From: Lonicera japonica | Taxonomy: Eukaryota > Streptophyta > Magnoliopsida > Dipsacales > Caprifoliaceae | DNA: 64,000 nucleotides | Direction: 5' to 3' | Assembly (NCBI GenBank): GCA_021464415.1 | Contig: CM038468.1 | Coordinates: 33,344,969-33,408,968 of the forward strand | Part shown: in pieces, positions 45,272 to 56,531 of the stretch | Layout of the letters: each line of letters starts with the position of its first letter | How positions within the stretch are numbered: position 1 is the stretch's first letter | Made by a program: the position numbers and the translations under genes | The notes under the pieces: generated by a model | Databases searched by the model: none | The model's input: only the letters and a program-made list of their open reading frames with translations | What the model was told of the DNA's origin: nothing

Positions 45272-45969
45272 TTTAATTATTGTTTTAAATATTATTTTAT
45301 TTAATTATTCTTTAATTATTGTTGAGCAAAAATTAATGAAAAATATTATTTTAAAAATAAGGATCTAAATATCATTATTGATTTAGAATAAAGGCTTGTT
45401 TATCAATCTAAAAAAAATTGATGCAAATTTATTTTACATGATGTGTTTATAATTTTTAGGGGATATTAAAAAATATGACTTATATAAAAAAAATTACAAA
45501 ACAACTGGGGAATAATATTTTTGTAAATTAAGGGTTTATATTTGATCAAACTCTAAAAGGAGTGCAAAGTTAATATTATAGTAGATTTTTAAATTGTATT
45601 TTCTTATGAACTCCTTAATTTCTAAAACATTATTATGCATTTGTGTTTATTTAACGTTGTTTTAAATTTTTATGAATGAAACTTGTTAAAAAATATAAAT
45701 ATATTATGCAAAACAAATTTGCATTAAATCTTTTTGATTGCAAAATTAAGTTTGCACTCGGTCAAAACCTTTATTTTAAAACACAATTGATAAACAAGTC
45801 TTTATTTTATAATGATAATGGTATTTAGACCCTTATTTATTAAAAAGATTATTCGTTGGATTTTTTTGCGAAAAATATTGTCATGCAAATAAATACAAAT
45901 ACATAATAATATTTTAGAAAATAAAGAGTGCAAACTTAATTTTGCATAACTTTAAAAAAATCATTATGT
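45272..45969. repeat. AT-rich fold-back DNA at the NLR 3' end
   Basis: The arm at about 45352-45408 (aataaggatctaaatatcat ... ttgtttatcaat) is inverted at about 45781-45843 (attgataaacaa ... tttagacccttattt), giving a fold-back of about 490 bp. Several gcaaacttaattttgca words recur here and at 49.4-49.56 kb. Confidence 0.6.
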
Positions 45970-46210
45970 GAATTTTATTAATAAATAGGTTTTAAATATG
46001 TAATTTGTTAAAATTATAATAAAGAACCCTCAATTAAACACTTATTTATAATAATATGCTAAAAAACATATAGTGCAAACTTAATTTTTTACGATTACAT
46101 AAAAGAAAATAAAATTTAAAAATATACTGCAAAGTTAACTTTGCATTCATTTTGGAGTTTGGTCAAATATGGACTCTTAATTTATAAAAATATTATTATC
46201 TGATTCTTTT
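45970..46210. repeat. Direct repeat flanking the NLR gene, right copy
   Basis: Matches 41245-41480 in direction and order. The pair brackets the NLR gene, 4.7 kb apart. Confidence 0.7.
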
Positions 46211-47630
46211 ACATAAAGCTTTTTCTAACAAGCCTTATTTTTCCGTATCCCGAAATATTTTTCACTTCATCAAATTATTACATATATATATATATATATT
46301 TAAAACAGGTAGCAGAAGCCTATTTATGGGCCACAGTAGACCGTTGCAAGCACACCAAGGCCAATAAAGTGACGACGCCAGAATCATGTGGATCACAATG
46401 TTTTGACCTAAAATAGCTTAAAGAATTCATGTCACTGCCGATGGACGCTATTTTTTGGCCAAATTCCTTCATTTAGGCATCTTAATATACGAATTTATTG
46501 TTTACAACATGTTTGAATTTGCTAATAAGCTCAGTTATGAAAGTCATATTTGACTTCGGTCAAATCTGGCATGATTATCCCATGATCTTTCTTATTTTTT
46601 ATTTTTGGGAGTTATTTTGAATTTATTTCCTTACTTGCAATTATGTTACCTATAAGAGGGTTTATTTGTAATCATTAAGGTAGACTACTATTGAATAAAA
46701 TAATGTGTTTTTATTTATATTGAGTGTTTATTGCTTGCTAACCATATGTCAATTTAATAACTTTCCGCTACATCAATTTTATTTGTTTTTTACTTCACAA
46801 CATCAGTTTCAAATTTAATGGAACCCGTGTTATTGCAAAACTAGACTCATATTATTGAACGAAAGATTTCTCTCTCGCACTTTAGTAGAGAACTACACCT
46901 AAGGAAATAATATATTCAATACCAAGGGTGTGTTTGTGTACATTGCATTGCGATTTTTAATATTACAATTACGATTCTAAAATCTCTTGATTATATGTAA
47001 AAGTAGTAGCCAAATGTCAAGGAAGAAAGTACATTCAAACTTTTTGATGAGAAATAATACTTAGGGACACTTTCCAATGAACTTTTGTGCTGTTTGCAGA
47101 TACTTGCTAATCATTTTAAGTGCTTAATTATTTCATGAGCTAATAACTATACCTTATAAAAAAATTCCATGGATAACAGATTGAATGATGCGGTTTGCAT
47201 ACATTTATGGTTCCGAGATAAAAAGTAAAGGAATAAAGGACAAAAATTATAGCAAAATATAAAATTTTGTTAAAGTTAGAAAGAACAAATTAATGAACTA
47301 GTCCAATTGTTGTGAAACTTTCATTTGTGGTGCTCCTTTGGTTCAAATTTTGCTTCATTCCTAAAATTCTAAAATTGTAAATACAATTAACACTAAAATT
47401 CAAAATTTCTTTGTGAAATTATTATTTTGAATTTTAGAAAAGAACAAAAACTCAAAACAAACTTGGCATTATTGCATGTGATACTCATTCACATAGTATA
47501 AAAACAATTTTTCTCAAAATACTATTTAATTGCAATTAGTATAATTAATTTAACCTCTTAAGCATTTTTCGTGACGATGGTTTTTGAGATTTCTTTATAA
47601 TTTATTGTGTGTATTTTCTAGCGATATGTG
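46211..47630. other. Intergenic, no gene recognised
   Basis: A TA microsatellite lies at about 46280-46300. Nothing else supported. Confidence 0.4.
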
Positions 47631-48311
47631 TTGTAATACCCCATTGGTTAATTCGATGTTAATCACGTTCTTTAATCGCGCTTAAGTCAAATTCTAACTT
47701 TGAGTGGTCATCTTTGATTTCGAATGCTTTATAATGATTCACACACTTCGTGCAAGTCATGTTAGTCATATTACACACGTGTGCAGGTTCGAAATGCACT
47801 TCAGGTAGCCGTAGCAAAGTTTGGTGTCCTAACAACAAGAATTGGAGATTTCGGAATTCGAAATACATTTGTTCAATTTGGAACCTTAACTATTGTATTG
47901 TGGTCCATCCTATAGTCATTTACACCTCCTTATATCTCTTTTTTATGTCCCAATACTTTTCCAAAGCCTTGGATTGAGTTCGGAATAACTAGCCCTGTTG
48001 CTAGTTCTTTAGAATTTCGACACAGCTGTAATATTTTGGTCATACATTCTTCATCCGACGTCCAAATGGGACCCCATTTGAGCCATTGGATAGGTAATTC
48101 AATTATCTATAACTTTCCTGTTTGGTCTGAGTCCAAATTCTTACATCTTTAAGGTCAACGCAGTAGCTGAAGTCAATAGCATGTTTTTTTCCAAAACAGC
48201 CTGCTGTTGAAGATGCCTAAATAAAGCTGTGGGGACTGTTCCTAGGCATCAGATATTTATTTCCTTTCTTCTTATTTTCTCTTCATTTTCACATATCCAC
48301 ACTAAAGCTTC

Positions 48312-48362
<51 letters not shown>

Positions 48363-48660
48363 TGCCATTTTAGGAGATTTTAAAGATAATCACCATCCCC
48401 ACTTGAAATTAACCAACCATAGACCTTCCTCCACCATTCTCCTCCTTCTCCTTCCTTGAAATCCACCATTAGAGCTCCAATCAGGCTCGAAAACATTTAG
48501 GGTTCAAAGAGGAATTCCTTGATTCACCTTTATTTCAACTTTTGCTTGCTGCATTATAGATTTCATTGAGGTGGGAACACTAATAATAAACCTTTATTTC
48601 AACTTTTGCTTGCTGCATTATAGATTTCTATCAAAATGGGGGATTTTCATGAAAACCTTA
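47631..48660 (+). mobile_element. Possible gypsy-type LTR remnant
   Basis: It begins TGTAATACCCCATTGG, a start common in chromovirus-type gypsy LTRs, and contains a T/C-rich stretch, a GA-rich leader-like stretch and a small duplicated block (cctttatttcaacttttgc at about 48528 and 48590). No clear end, duplication or coding domain, so this is a suggestion only. Confidence 0.3.
48321..48359. repeat. (GA)n microsatellite
   Basis: About 19 uninterrupted AG units. Confidence 0.9.
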
Positions 48661-49800
48661 GGTTGGGTATGCATGTGGGCTGGGCTAGTCTAATCTTCAA
48701 TTGCTGGTCGATACAAGTTTACTATCACTTTATTTACATGATTAAACAATTAATTTCATGGGTTAGCTTATATAATTGAAGATTCATACTAAACTAAATA
48801 TATAGTGAGTGTATGACCTAGGAATTGAGTATTTTGAGATTTACACATAATTGTTGATGGATTATGCTTTAGAACCACTTAATATACATGATTAAATAAG
48901 TAGATACACATGCATGGCTATATATGGAGTTTTTGCTAAAAATTCCCAAATACGTAAACTAATCTTAACTAGTTTTAGATTCTTATCCTAACTTTGTATT
49001 CTTGTATGCTATACATTCTCCCTTAACTTTTGGATACAAGTTTAACTGTGGAGCTGAATTACATTGGTGGGTCCACTCACTAGTTAAGTTCATTTAATTG
49101 GGAATGGGTAAAAAAAACTAAAAAAATTAACAACCTCCATAAGAATGTTTTTTGAAAAAAGTATAAGGAATAATATTTTTTTTGAAAAAATAGCATATTT
49201 TTTTTGAAAAAATAGCATATTTTTTATGAAAAAATAGCATATTTTTTAATCTTATTAGCATAACTTCCTGTTAAAAAATTGTGTTTTAAAATAAGGATTT
49301 TAACTAAAATTGTGTTTTAAAATAAGGGACTTGACTAAAATTGTGTTTTGTGTGAACTTAACCTTGCACAAAATTGTATTTTGTGTAAACTTAACTTTGC
49401 ACTCTAAAATAATGAGTGCAAATTTGTTTTGTATGATGTGTTTTTATTTTTTGACAAGTACATTTTTACAACTAATGTAATTATAAATTAATGTCAAATA
49501 AATCCCAATACATAATAATAATATATTAAAAAAAATTCAAGAATACAAACTTAACTTTGCATAACTCAAAAATGATCACATGTGTTTTTATCAATAAATA
49601 TGATTAAAATTGTAATTTGTTGAAATAACCCAAAAGCACTATCAATTAAACACGTACAAATAATAGTAGCTTGAAATGGACCAAGTAAGTTTCTATCACC
49701 ATTTTTATAAATCCATTTTAGCCGTAGGTGGCCGACGAGATACACCAACAATGTATTTTTCCCCTTAATCTATGTGAGTGTATATATAAACATGTTTGCA
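48661..49800. repeat. Intergenic with a small tandem repeat
   Basis: At about 49175-49250 a unit of some 23 bp (ttttttgaaaaaatagcata) is repeated three times. Positions 49300-49670 share AT-rich words with the DNA downstream of the NLR gene. No gene. Confidence 0.55.
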
Positions 49801-49900
49801 AAGTGTTTCCAAAGAGAGAAGACGAGACTATGGGTTTGATTGCGAGCCAAAATGGAAGTGGCAGTGGTGCTGGTGGTTATGGGTGGTTGGAGGGTTGATT
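49801..49900 (+). other. Gene-start-like fragment, unresolved
   Basis: A TATA-like tatatataaac (about 49780) is followed at 49830 by ATG and 22 codons rich in Gly and Ser (MGLIASQNGSGSGAGGYGW) ending in TGA. It could be the 5' end of a gene cut by the copia fragment that follows, or chance. Confidence 0.2.
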
Positions 49901-50009
49901 GTTGGTTTGGATAGGAGGTTTTTTATTTTCTCCCTTCCCATCCACATTTTCCCTTGAGATGCCTACTTTGATTTCGATTAGGTGGGAGGTCCAACTAATA
50001 GATGATATA

Positions 50010-50438
50010 TTACAGGTTAATATATTTCGTGGGAGATTCACTCATTTCTTGGCGTGGCAAGAAACAATCGCTTGTTTCTCGCTCAAGTATCGATGGAGAG
50101 GTATATACCATGCTCTTGCCAACACCACCAAGGAACTCATCTGGCTTTTCTCAGACATGGGAGTCCCTCAATATCTTCCAACCACTATTGGTTGTGATAA
50201 TAAGAGTACTATTCAAATTGCTCACAATAATGTTTTCCATGAATGGACAAAGCATATTGAAATTGACTCTCATTTTTTTCGTCAGCATGTCTCTAGCAAT
50301 TCTGTTTGCCTCACCTCTATTTCCTCCACGGATTAACCGGCTGACGTCTTCACTAAGCTCATTTGCCAAGTTGCTTTAAGGATTTGCTTTTCAAACTTAA
50401 GTTGGTTTCTTATTTACCACCTTGAATTTGTTGGGGGG
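50010..50438 (+). pseudogene. Copia RNase H fragment
   Basis: LISWRGKKQSLVSRSS is followed by a frame change and then YHALANTTKELIWL, IGCDNKSTIQIAHN and TKHIEIDSHFFRQHV, the C-terminal RNase H of a copia element. It ends at a polypurine tract (ttgggggga, 50431-50439). Everything upstream of RNase H is missing. It is a different family from the copies at 23 and 62 kb. Confidence 0.85.
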
Positions 50439-50439
50439 A

Positions 50440-50665
50440 TGTTAGAATATTCTCATAATATCGTATAGTTGACCTTTGGAAGATTTGTCCATAATTATCT
50501 TCCCAAATCCCTTGATTATTGTAGAGTCATTTAGGATTTATTTTTTTATATATATATTTCCTTTTTTTTATCCTTACTCAACCCTATATAAAGGGTCCTC
50601 GATTAGTAAATTCACACTAGAACTTTTTTATAATTCATGTCAAGAAGTTGAATCAAAGGTCAACA
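50440..50665 (+). repeat. Putative 3' LTR of the truncated copia
   Basis: Starts TGTTAGAATATTC right after the polypurine tract, contains a TATA-like ctatataaagg (about 50583) and may end at ggtcaaca (50665). The end is a guess. Confidence 0.5.
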
Positions 50666-51879
50666 AAATTTAAGCTTTATATGTGCAATTGCAATTTTTG
50701 GGGACTTTTTGCACCATATACATTCAATTTGTTGTAGCCAATTCCAGCAAAATTTCAAACTGGCATCCACCCCAAGCATCTTACATTTTTTTTTCAACAT
50801 AATTTTGGGATAACACATAATGAAATAGAAGATTGGTTTCTTAAGATTTAAGCGTAAATGGAGATTTTGTAGTATTAAATGAGGGTGGTGTTTGTTTGTC
50901 ATATTAAAAAGACACATGTCAAATGCTCACGGTGCTAGCTAGTCAAAAATTTCATAGAAAATTACCTATTAGAGTTGATTTCGGCAAATTAAATGTATAG
51001 GGTGCAAATTGTCTGGAAATTTTGTTTAAGGTGCAAACCAAATCTTCAACTAGTTTAAGACATGTTAGTGTAATTAGTTTATTTTCTTTTAACTTATTTT
51101 CTTGGTGGTCTAAGCATTTTTCTCTCTAAAATTTCCTTGTCTCTAACATTTTTTCTCCCTCACATATCAATTGATCGATGAACAACTCTCCTTTCACTTT
51201 CTTTTCAAAATTTATATTAAAGGATTATATATTTATTTTTTTCCAAAATCTAATAATAATTAATTGTTTTATTCAGCCATTAATTCCATTAAATCTAATG
51301 TATCCTTAAAAAGTTTTAACTCCTAATGCGAGACGAAGAGGGCATTTCAACAATATTTATGATGGTTTAGAATTCTAGATATTATTATGCTCATTTTTGA
51401 AGCATGATGATAAAGTCGAAAAGTAATTCAAAACTTAATCAACTAATATTCATTAAACCTTAAAAAATGAAAATAATTATTTGGTAATTTTTTTTTATTC
51501 TAATTGATAAATGGTGTGGAAGGATCACCATCAAAGAGGTTCAATAAATGCCAACAACATATGGACAATCATTTATATGGGTAATTGATCTTTTACATAC
51601 ACTCTTGAAGTTCGTTTTTTTTCTCACTTTGCTTTTTAACAACTATAAATGTAAGCATAATACTAAACTCTAACATTGATTCCACACTTTCATTCGTACT
51701 TTACATCCATGTCATCACCCACAAAATATACCACCTCCATCAGGTATTAAAATCTCCTTTTTACGTGAATTTGTGTTGAGTAATTTAGATGTTTCTGATG
51801 TTTGCCAATCAAATTCCAAGGAATTTATATTGAGTGTTTTCTATGGAATACAGATGCAATCAAATGCACCCCCTTAAAC
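50666..51879. other. Intergenic, no gene recognised
   Basis: Only short frames without domains. Nothing supported. Confidence 0.4.
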
Positions 51880-52071
51880 ACAAGGTTAAACTAAAAATAT
51901 TAAATCAACTCCAAATTCGGAATATTGGCCAATTTAATGTTGAAATGTATTACATGAAAGGAAGTCATAATATTGAAAATTGATCGTCAACATTTAAAGC
52001 AAATTTCATAACAAAGATATGTGAGAAAAAACTTGCAGTTCCACAAGTACCGGCTTTATTGATTTCCGATT
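51880..52071 (-). pseudogene. Third copy of the gene A/B family, part left of the Athila insertion
   Basis: It matches 355-545 (aaggaagtca, cgtcaacatttaa, accggctttattg). On the minus strand it holds the 3' part of an exon (52037-52071) ending at a GC donor (ACT|GCAAGT, where the copy at 511 has GT). The rest of the exon lies at 60945-60977 beyond the Athila element. Positions 52067-52071 are the target duplication cgatt. Confidence 0.6.
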
Positions 52072-53856
52072 TGACGAGCCGAAAATACTTCCGTGCTTAG
52101 GTACCCAAGTGCAGGTTGTCAAGTTATAATACTTGGTAAGTCTAAGTGTCGAACCAAAGGGATAGTCGGAAAGACAATGTGGTGATTACGAGTCCAAGGT
52201 TTTGTTAAGAGAATTGAATTGCTTGATTTTAATGATTGATTTTAAAGTCTTGCAAAAAAAATTAAAATGATGTAATAATAGATGAGAAAAGGCTAAGGCA
52301 TTATAGAATTCATTTGTTTTGCAAAGTTAAGTAAAATCAACCTTATTCAAAGGTCTCAATGCAATTCCTAAATGTTGAATATTTTACCCATTTCTAAGCA
52401 AAAGGGTGTGGAGCAAAAGCAACCCATTCCCATATAATTGCCATATAAAGAAAGGGTGTGAGTAAATATCAACACAAGTGTATCTCTCATTTTTATCTTG
52501 TGACAAAGGGTGTGAAGCAAGTGCAACCCATTCCCATATAATATCAACCAAGATTCAAACTTAAAATACACAAAAAGAAAAGGCATAAATTTAAACTAGG
52601 CATTTAAGAACTCATTGTTAGTTTCCCCTAGGCAAATGACTTGATTATGAAAATGGCCAACTACAAGGAGTTTAGCTCGATCAATCATAACATTTCATTT
52701 GTCTAAGATTGGGAGGTCTAGGTGGAGGTCAAACCGTCCTATATAAACTTATTTGATAAATACAAATTGAATCCTTAAAATGATTAATGAAGTTGTTTAT
52801 GTCATAAATTTAAAAGATCCTCTTTAGCAACACTTTAACTAAGAAGATGATGAGTCTTAAAATCACATAAAGTGTAGAAAGCACTCAACATATAATTAAA
52901 GTATTCAAAGATTAAAACCTCAAATTTATGGTGTTTCTATGAATATCAAAGACTAATCATGCTTGGCAATGAAAAGTATCTCATTCAAAGAAAGAATGGA
53001 CATAGGCTACTAAGAAATACACAAGTGTATCATTTTCTCATTAATGCTTGAAATCTATGGATACAAAGCATACAAAGTCAAATCGTCATATGAAAATTAT
53101 CTTACTAGCTTATGAATGGTTGAAAAAATGGAGAAGATGAAGGATTCAAAATGTATTTAACAATACTAACAATGGAATGAGAATTGAACTTACATAATTA
53201 ATGCATTGCAAATTTGATCTTTTAGCCTTAGCAAAGAAATTTACTCCATAATAAATGTAGAGACAAGAATTATAAAAGTGAACTCCATTTCTCTTTCTAG
53301 AAAAATAACTATTACAAGCTCTCTATAATTTTAGAAATGAGAAGTAATAAAAGTACCATCTCCAAAACAACAATGAAGACTATAAATAGGAGAGTTGTGT
53401 TGGATGCTAAAAAATAAACAATGCTTGTTATTTTTATTTTTTTTATTTTTGGTGGAGAATTCCACTTTCTTGGATGCTCTTTGGTCACATGGATATGGAG
53501 ACTTTCACTTTCTTGGATGCTCTTTAATCACATGGAGAATTCCACTTTCTTTTTTTAATCACATGGACATCGAGACTTTCACTTTCTTGGATGCTCTTTA
53601 ATCACATGGAAAATTCTACTTTCTTGGATACTCATTGGTCACATGGAGAATTCCACTATTGTATTAAATACAATATTTCTTGAAATCTAAAGACACCAAA
53701 ATAAACACAAAATGTGCCTCTCCAAGAATTGTTAAATACAAAAGTGCTATGAGACTAAACGCGAAATAAGTTGGCAAACCGAGTAGTTTTAGAGAAATAA
53801 ACGCGTCAAACAACTCCGGAAATGAGCGTATGAATGACAATATTAAGCGTTTATCA
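52072..53856 (-). repeat. Athila LTR, left (3' LTR by orientation)
   Basis: 1,785 bp. Plus-strand termini tgacgagccg and aagcgtttatca. It matches the right LTR and, inverted, the solo LTR at 9291. A minisatellite lies at 53455-53656. The short frames inside (52368, 53395, 53664) are not genes. Confidence 0.92.
53455..53656. repeat. Minisatellite in the LTR U3
   Basis: About five variants of a unit of roughly 30-40 bp containing ctttcttggatgctctt and tcacatgga. The same array is at 60540-60743, with a shorter one at 9500-9648. Confidence 0.8.
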
Positions 53857-53872
53857 ACTCTCCCCGACTTAT
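53857..53872 (-). other. Athila polypurine tract
   Basis: On the minus strand gtcggggagagt directly precedes the LTR start TGATAAAC. It fixes the element orientation as minus. Confidence 0.7.
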
Positions 53873-54804
53873 CTCTTGCTAGTCCCTTAGCAAGCAAAAT
53901 AAAAATAGCTATGTATAATATCCGAAAATGCATTGATATAATGCACTAAGCCATTTTAAAAAAAACTTCCAAGTTCCCTTAGAAGACGAGGTTTGTCTCG
54001 TGAAGGTTTATAGTGATGATACCTACAAACATCAAAAGTTTAATCATGGTGAATGACGAGAATGATAATTTCAAAAGTTCAATTTGCAAAGCTTATGACA
54101 TTACTATCACTATTTCTAGACTTGTGGGTTTTGAATGACTATCTAAATTGCTTATCTCCTTTAGAAACTTAACCCATACTTCCCTTTAATCATATGCTAA
54201 GCCTTAAATTAGCAAAATTCTCATTTAAACACAAAGAATTTCTCTACTTGAAGCATTTACACATTTTAAGGGACGTTTCTAGGGTCATGAATCTAATTGA
54301 AGTTAAGCAAAGTAGATTACCACTTAAAATTCCATCTAGATCAAGGAATTCATGCCAATAGCTAATGAACCAATCATCATAATTTTTTTTAAGCTCTAAA
54401 CACATGAAAAATTGAAAAATTGAAAAGCCATTAAAGTATAAGTACAGTACCCCCCAACTTGAAAAACACATTGTCCTCAATGTGAAGAGAACGAGAAATC
54501 GACAGTCTCCCATTTGGCTTTTCGATTTACATGAGGCAAAAAAGAGCTATTTTCAAAGAAAAATTATTATATATGTACACACTAACAAAAAAAAAGGGGT
54601 TAGAATTAGATAAAACATAACATTCATGCATTACAACCACATTTCAATCGTAATATCATGTTTATCAAACCGAACCTAAAAAAGAAGGAAAAAAATAAAG
54701 CAATTTTTTTTTTCTTTCTTTCTTTTTTTTTTTAAAAAAATTATATACAAACATCACCTATGCTTGTTAGGTATAGGTCGGATCTTCAAGAGTGGTGACT
54801 CCTC
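53873..54804 (-). other. Athila 3' untranslated region
   Basis: Between integrase and polypurine tract. No envelope-like frame is present, unlike longer Athila elements. Poly-T/A tracts at about 54700-54740. Confidence 0.6.
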
Positions 54805-56030
54805 TTAAGGTGGGAATTCAAAAAATGGCTTAAGGCGTTGTCCGTTCATTTTGAACACAAAGCCGGTTTTGGGATCCTCAACATTCACGGCCCCAAAAGA
54901 GAATACATGTCGAACAATGTATGGGCCGGTCCAACGTGATTTCAGCTTTCCCGGGAAGAGATGCAAACGCGTGTCATAAACTAGAACTTTGTGCCCGAGT
55001 TTAAATTCTTTTCTTAAAATAGATTTATCATTGAAAAGTTTTGCACGTTCTTTGCTTATCTTAGCATTTTGGTATGCATCCCTCCTTAATTCCTCCAACT
55101 CCTCAAGTTGTAACTTTCGGTTGCTTCCGACATTTTCAATATCAAAATTCATCATTTTAATTGCCCAAAATGATTTATGTTCCAACTCAACGGGAAGATG
55201 ACAAGGCTTGCCATATACTATCCGATAGGGAGACATTCCTAAAATTGTTTTAAAAGCTGTACGGTAAGCCCAAAGTGCATCGTTAAGACGCAATGACCAA
55301 TCCTTGCGATTTGGATTTACCGTATTTTCAAGAATTTGCTTTATCTCCCTATTGGCAAGTTCGGCTTGGCCATTGGTTTGCGGATGATAAGCGAGTGATA
55401 CTTTGTCATTTACCCCATATTTTTGCACTAAAGATTCAAAAGGCTTGTTCCAAAAATGAGTACCACCATCGCTTATAATCGCTTTGGGAGTGCCAGACCT
55501 TGCAAGAATATTTTCTTTTAAAAATTGGATCACCACTTTGTGATCATTTTTCTTGCAAGCTTGGGCCTCTACCCACTTGGAAACATAATCAACCGCTACT
55601 AAAATATAAAGGTTACCGAAAGAGGATGAGAATGGTCCCATGAAATCGATTCCCCAACAATCGAACACTTCAATCACCAAGATTGGATTAAGCGGCATCA
55701 TGCTTTTTCTTGTAATCCCTCCTAACATTTGGCATCTCGGGCAAGATTTGCAATGTTGGTAGGCATCTTTGAACACTGTTGGCCAATAAAGGCCACTTTG
55801 CAAGATCTTGGCGGCCATCTTCTTGGCCGAGAAATGTCCACCACAAGCTTCATTATGGCAAAAGCTTAGAACTCTTTCAAACTCGTCATTAGGAATACAT
55901 CATCGAATAATTTGATCCGCCCCATACTTGAACAAGTACGAGTCATCCCAATAGAAACGGTTGACCTCATACAAGAATTTTCTTCGGTCTTGGACATTCC
56001 ACGGAGGAGTGTCACACAATTCCGGCCTTC
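54805..56030 (-). pseudogene. Athila integrase, nearly intact
   Basis: The open frame runs from 55818 to 54805 (337 codons); homology extends upstream to about 56030 with one TGA where CGA would be expected (near 55902). The HHCC zinc region (CHNEACGGH ... CKSCPRC), the catalytic core with D (WGIDFMG), D (IISDGGTH) and E ([10 protein letters not shown]), and the C-terminal [13 protein letters not shown] part are all present. Integrase would insert element cDNA. Its upstream edge, WNVQDRRKF, is the inversion breakpoint. Confidence 0.92.
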
Positions 56031-56039
56031 AAATAGGTC

Positions 56040-56495
56040 CTTCAAAGTCCCTCACAAGTCAATGCTATGAACTCATATTCTAGGCCACACAATGATCCAT
56101 TTTCTCAAAGGTACATTGAAGGGTGGAGAAATCATCCTAACTTTAGTTGGGGAGGAAATCAAAATGCTCATCAAAATTCCAATGCAAATTCAAATTCTTT
56201 CCAACCAAGACCACTTCCACCCCAAAAAAACTCTTTTGGCCAAACTAACCCAAACCCAAATTCAAATTTGGAGTCTCTTTTGCGGAAATTTATAGATAAG
56301 ACCAATAGAGAGGTTAGTGATTTGAAAACCCAAATGTCCAAACTCACAACCGCATTGTCTACTCAAGAAAAAGGAAAGTTTCCATCCCAACCCTTAGCCA
56401 ATCCCCGAGGCCAAGCTTTAGTGATTGATGAGGGTGAATTTAGTGGCAATGTTGAGGAGTTGAAATCCATCACCATCTTTAGGAGTGGGAAATAG
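56040..56495 (+). pseudogene. Athila gag, C-terminal part, inverted block
   Basis: VNAMNSYSRPHNDPFSQRY, then WRNHPNFSWGGNQ and a run rich in Asn, Pro and Gln, followed by LLRKFIDKTNREVSDLKTQM. This is the C-terminal gag segment of Athila-type elements. The stop at 56493 (TAG) is followed in frame by further pol-like sequence. The N-terminal gag is absent. Confidence 0.82.
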
Positions 56496-56531
56496 ATTGA
56501 TAAAACTATAGTTCCTAAGGCCAAAAAGCTG

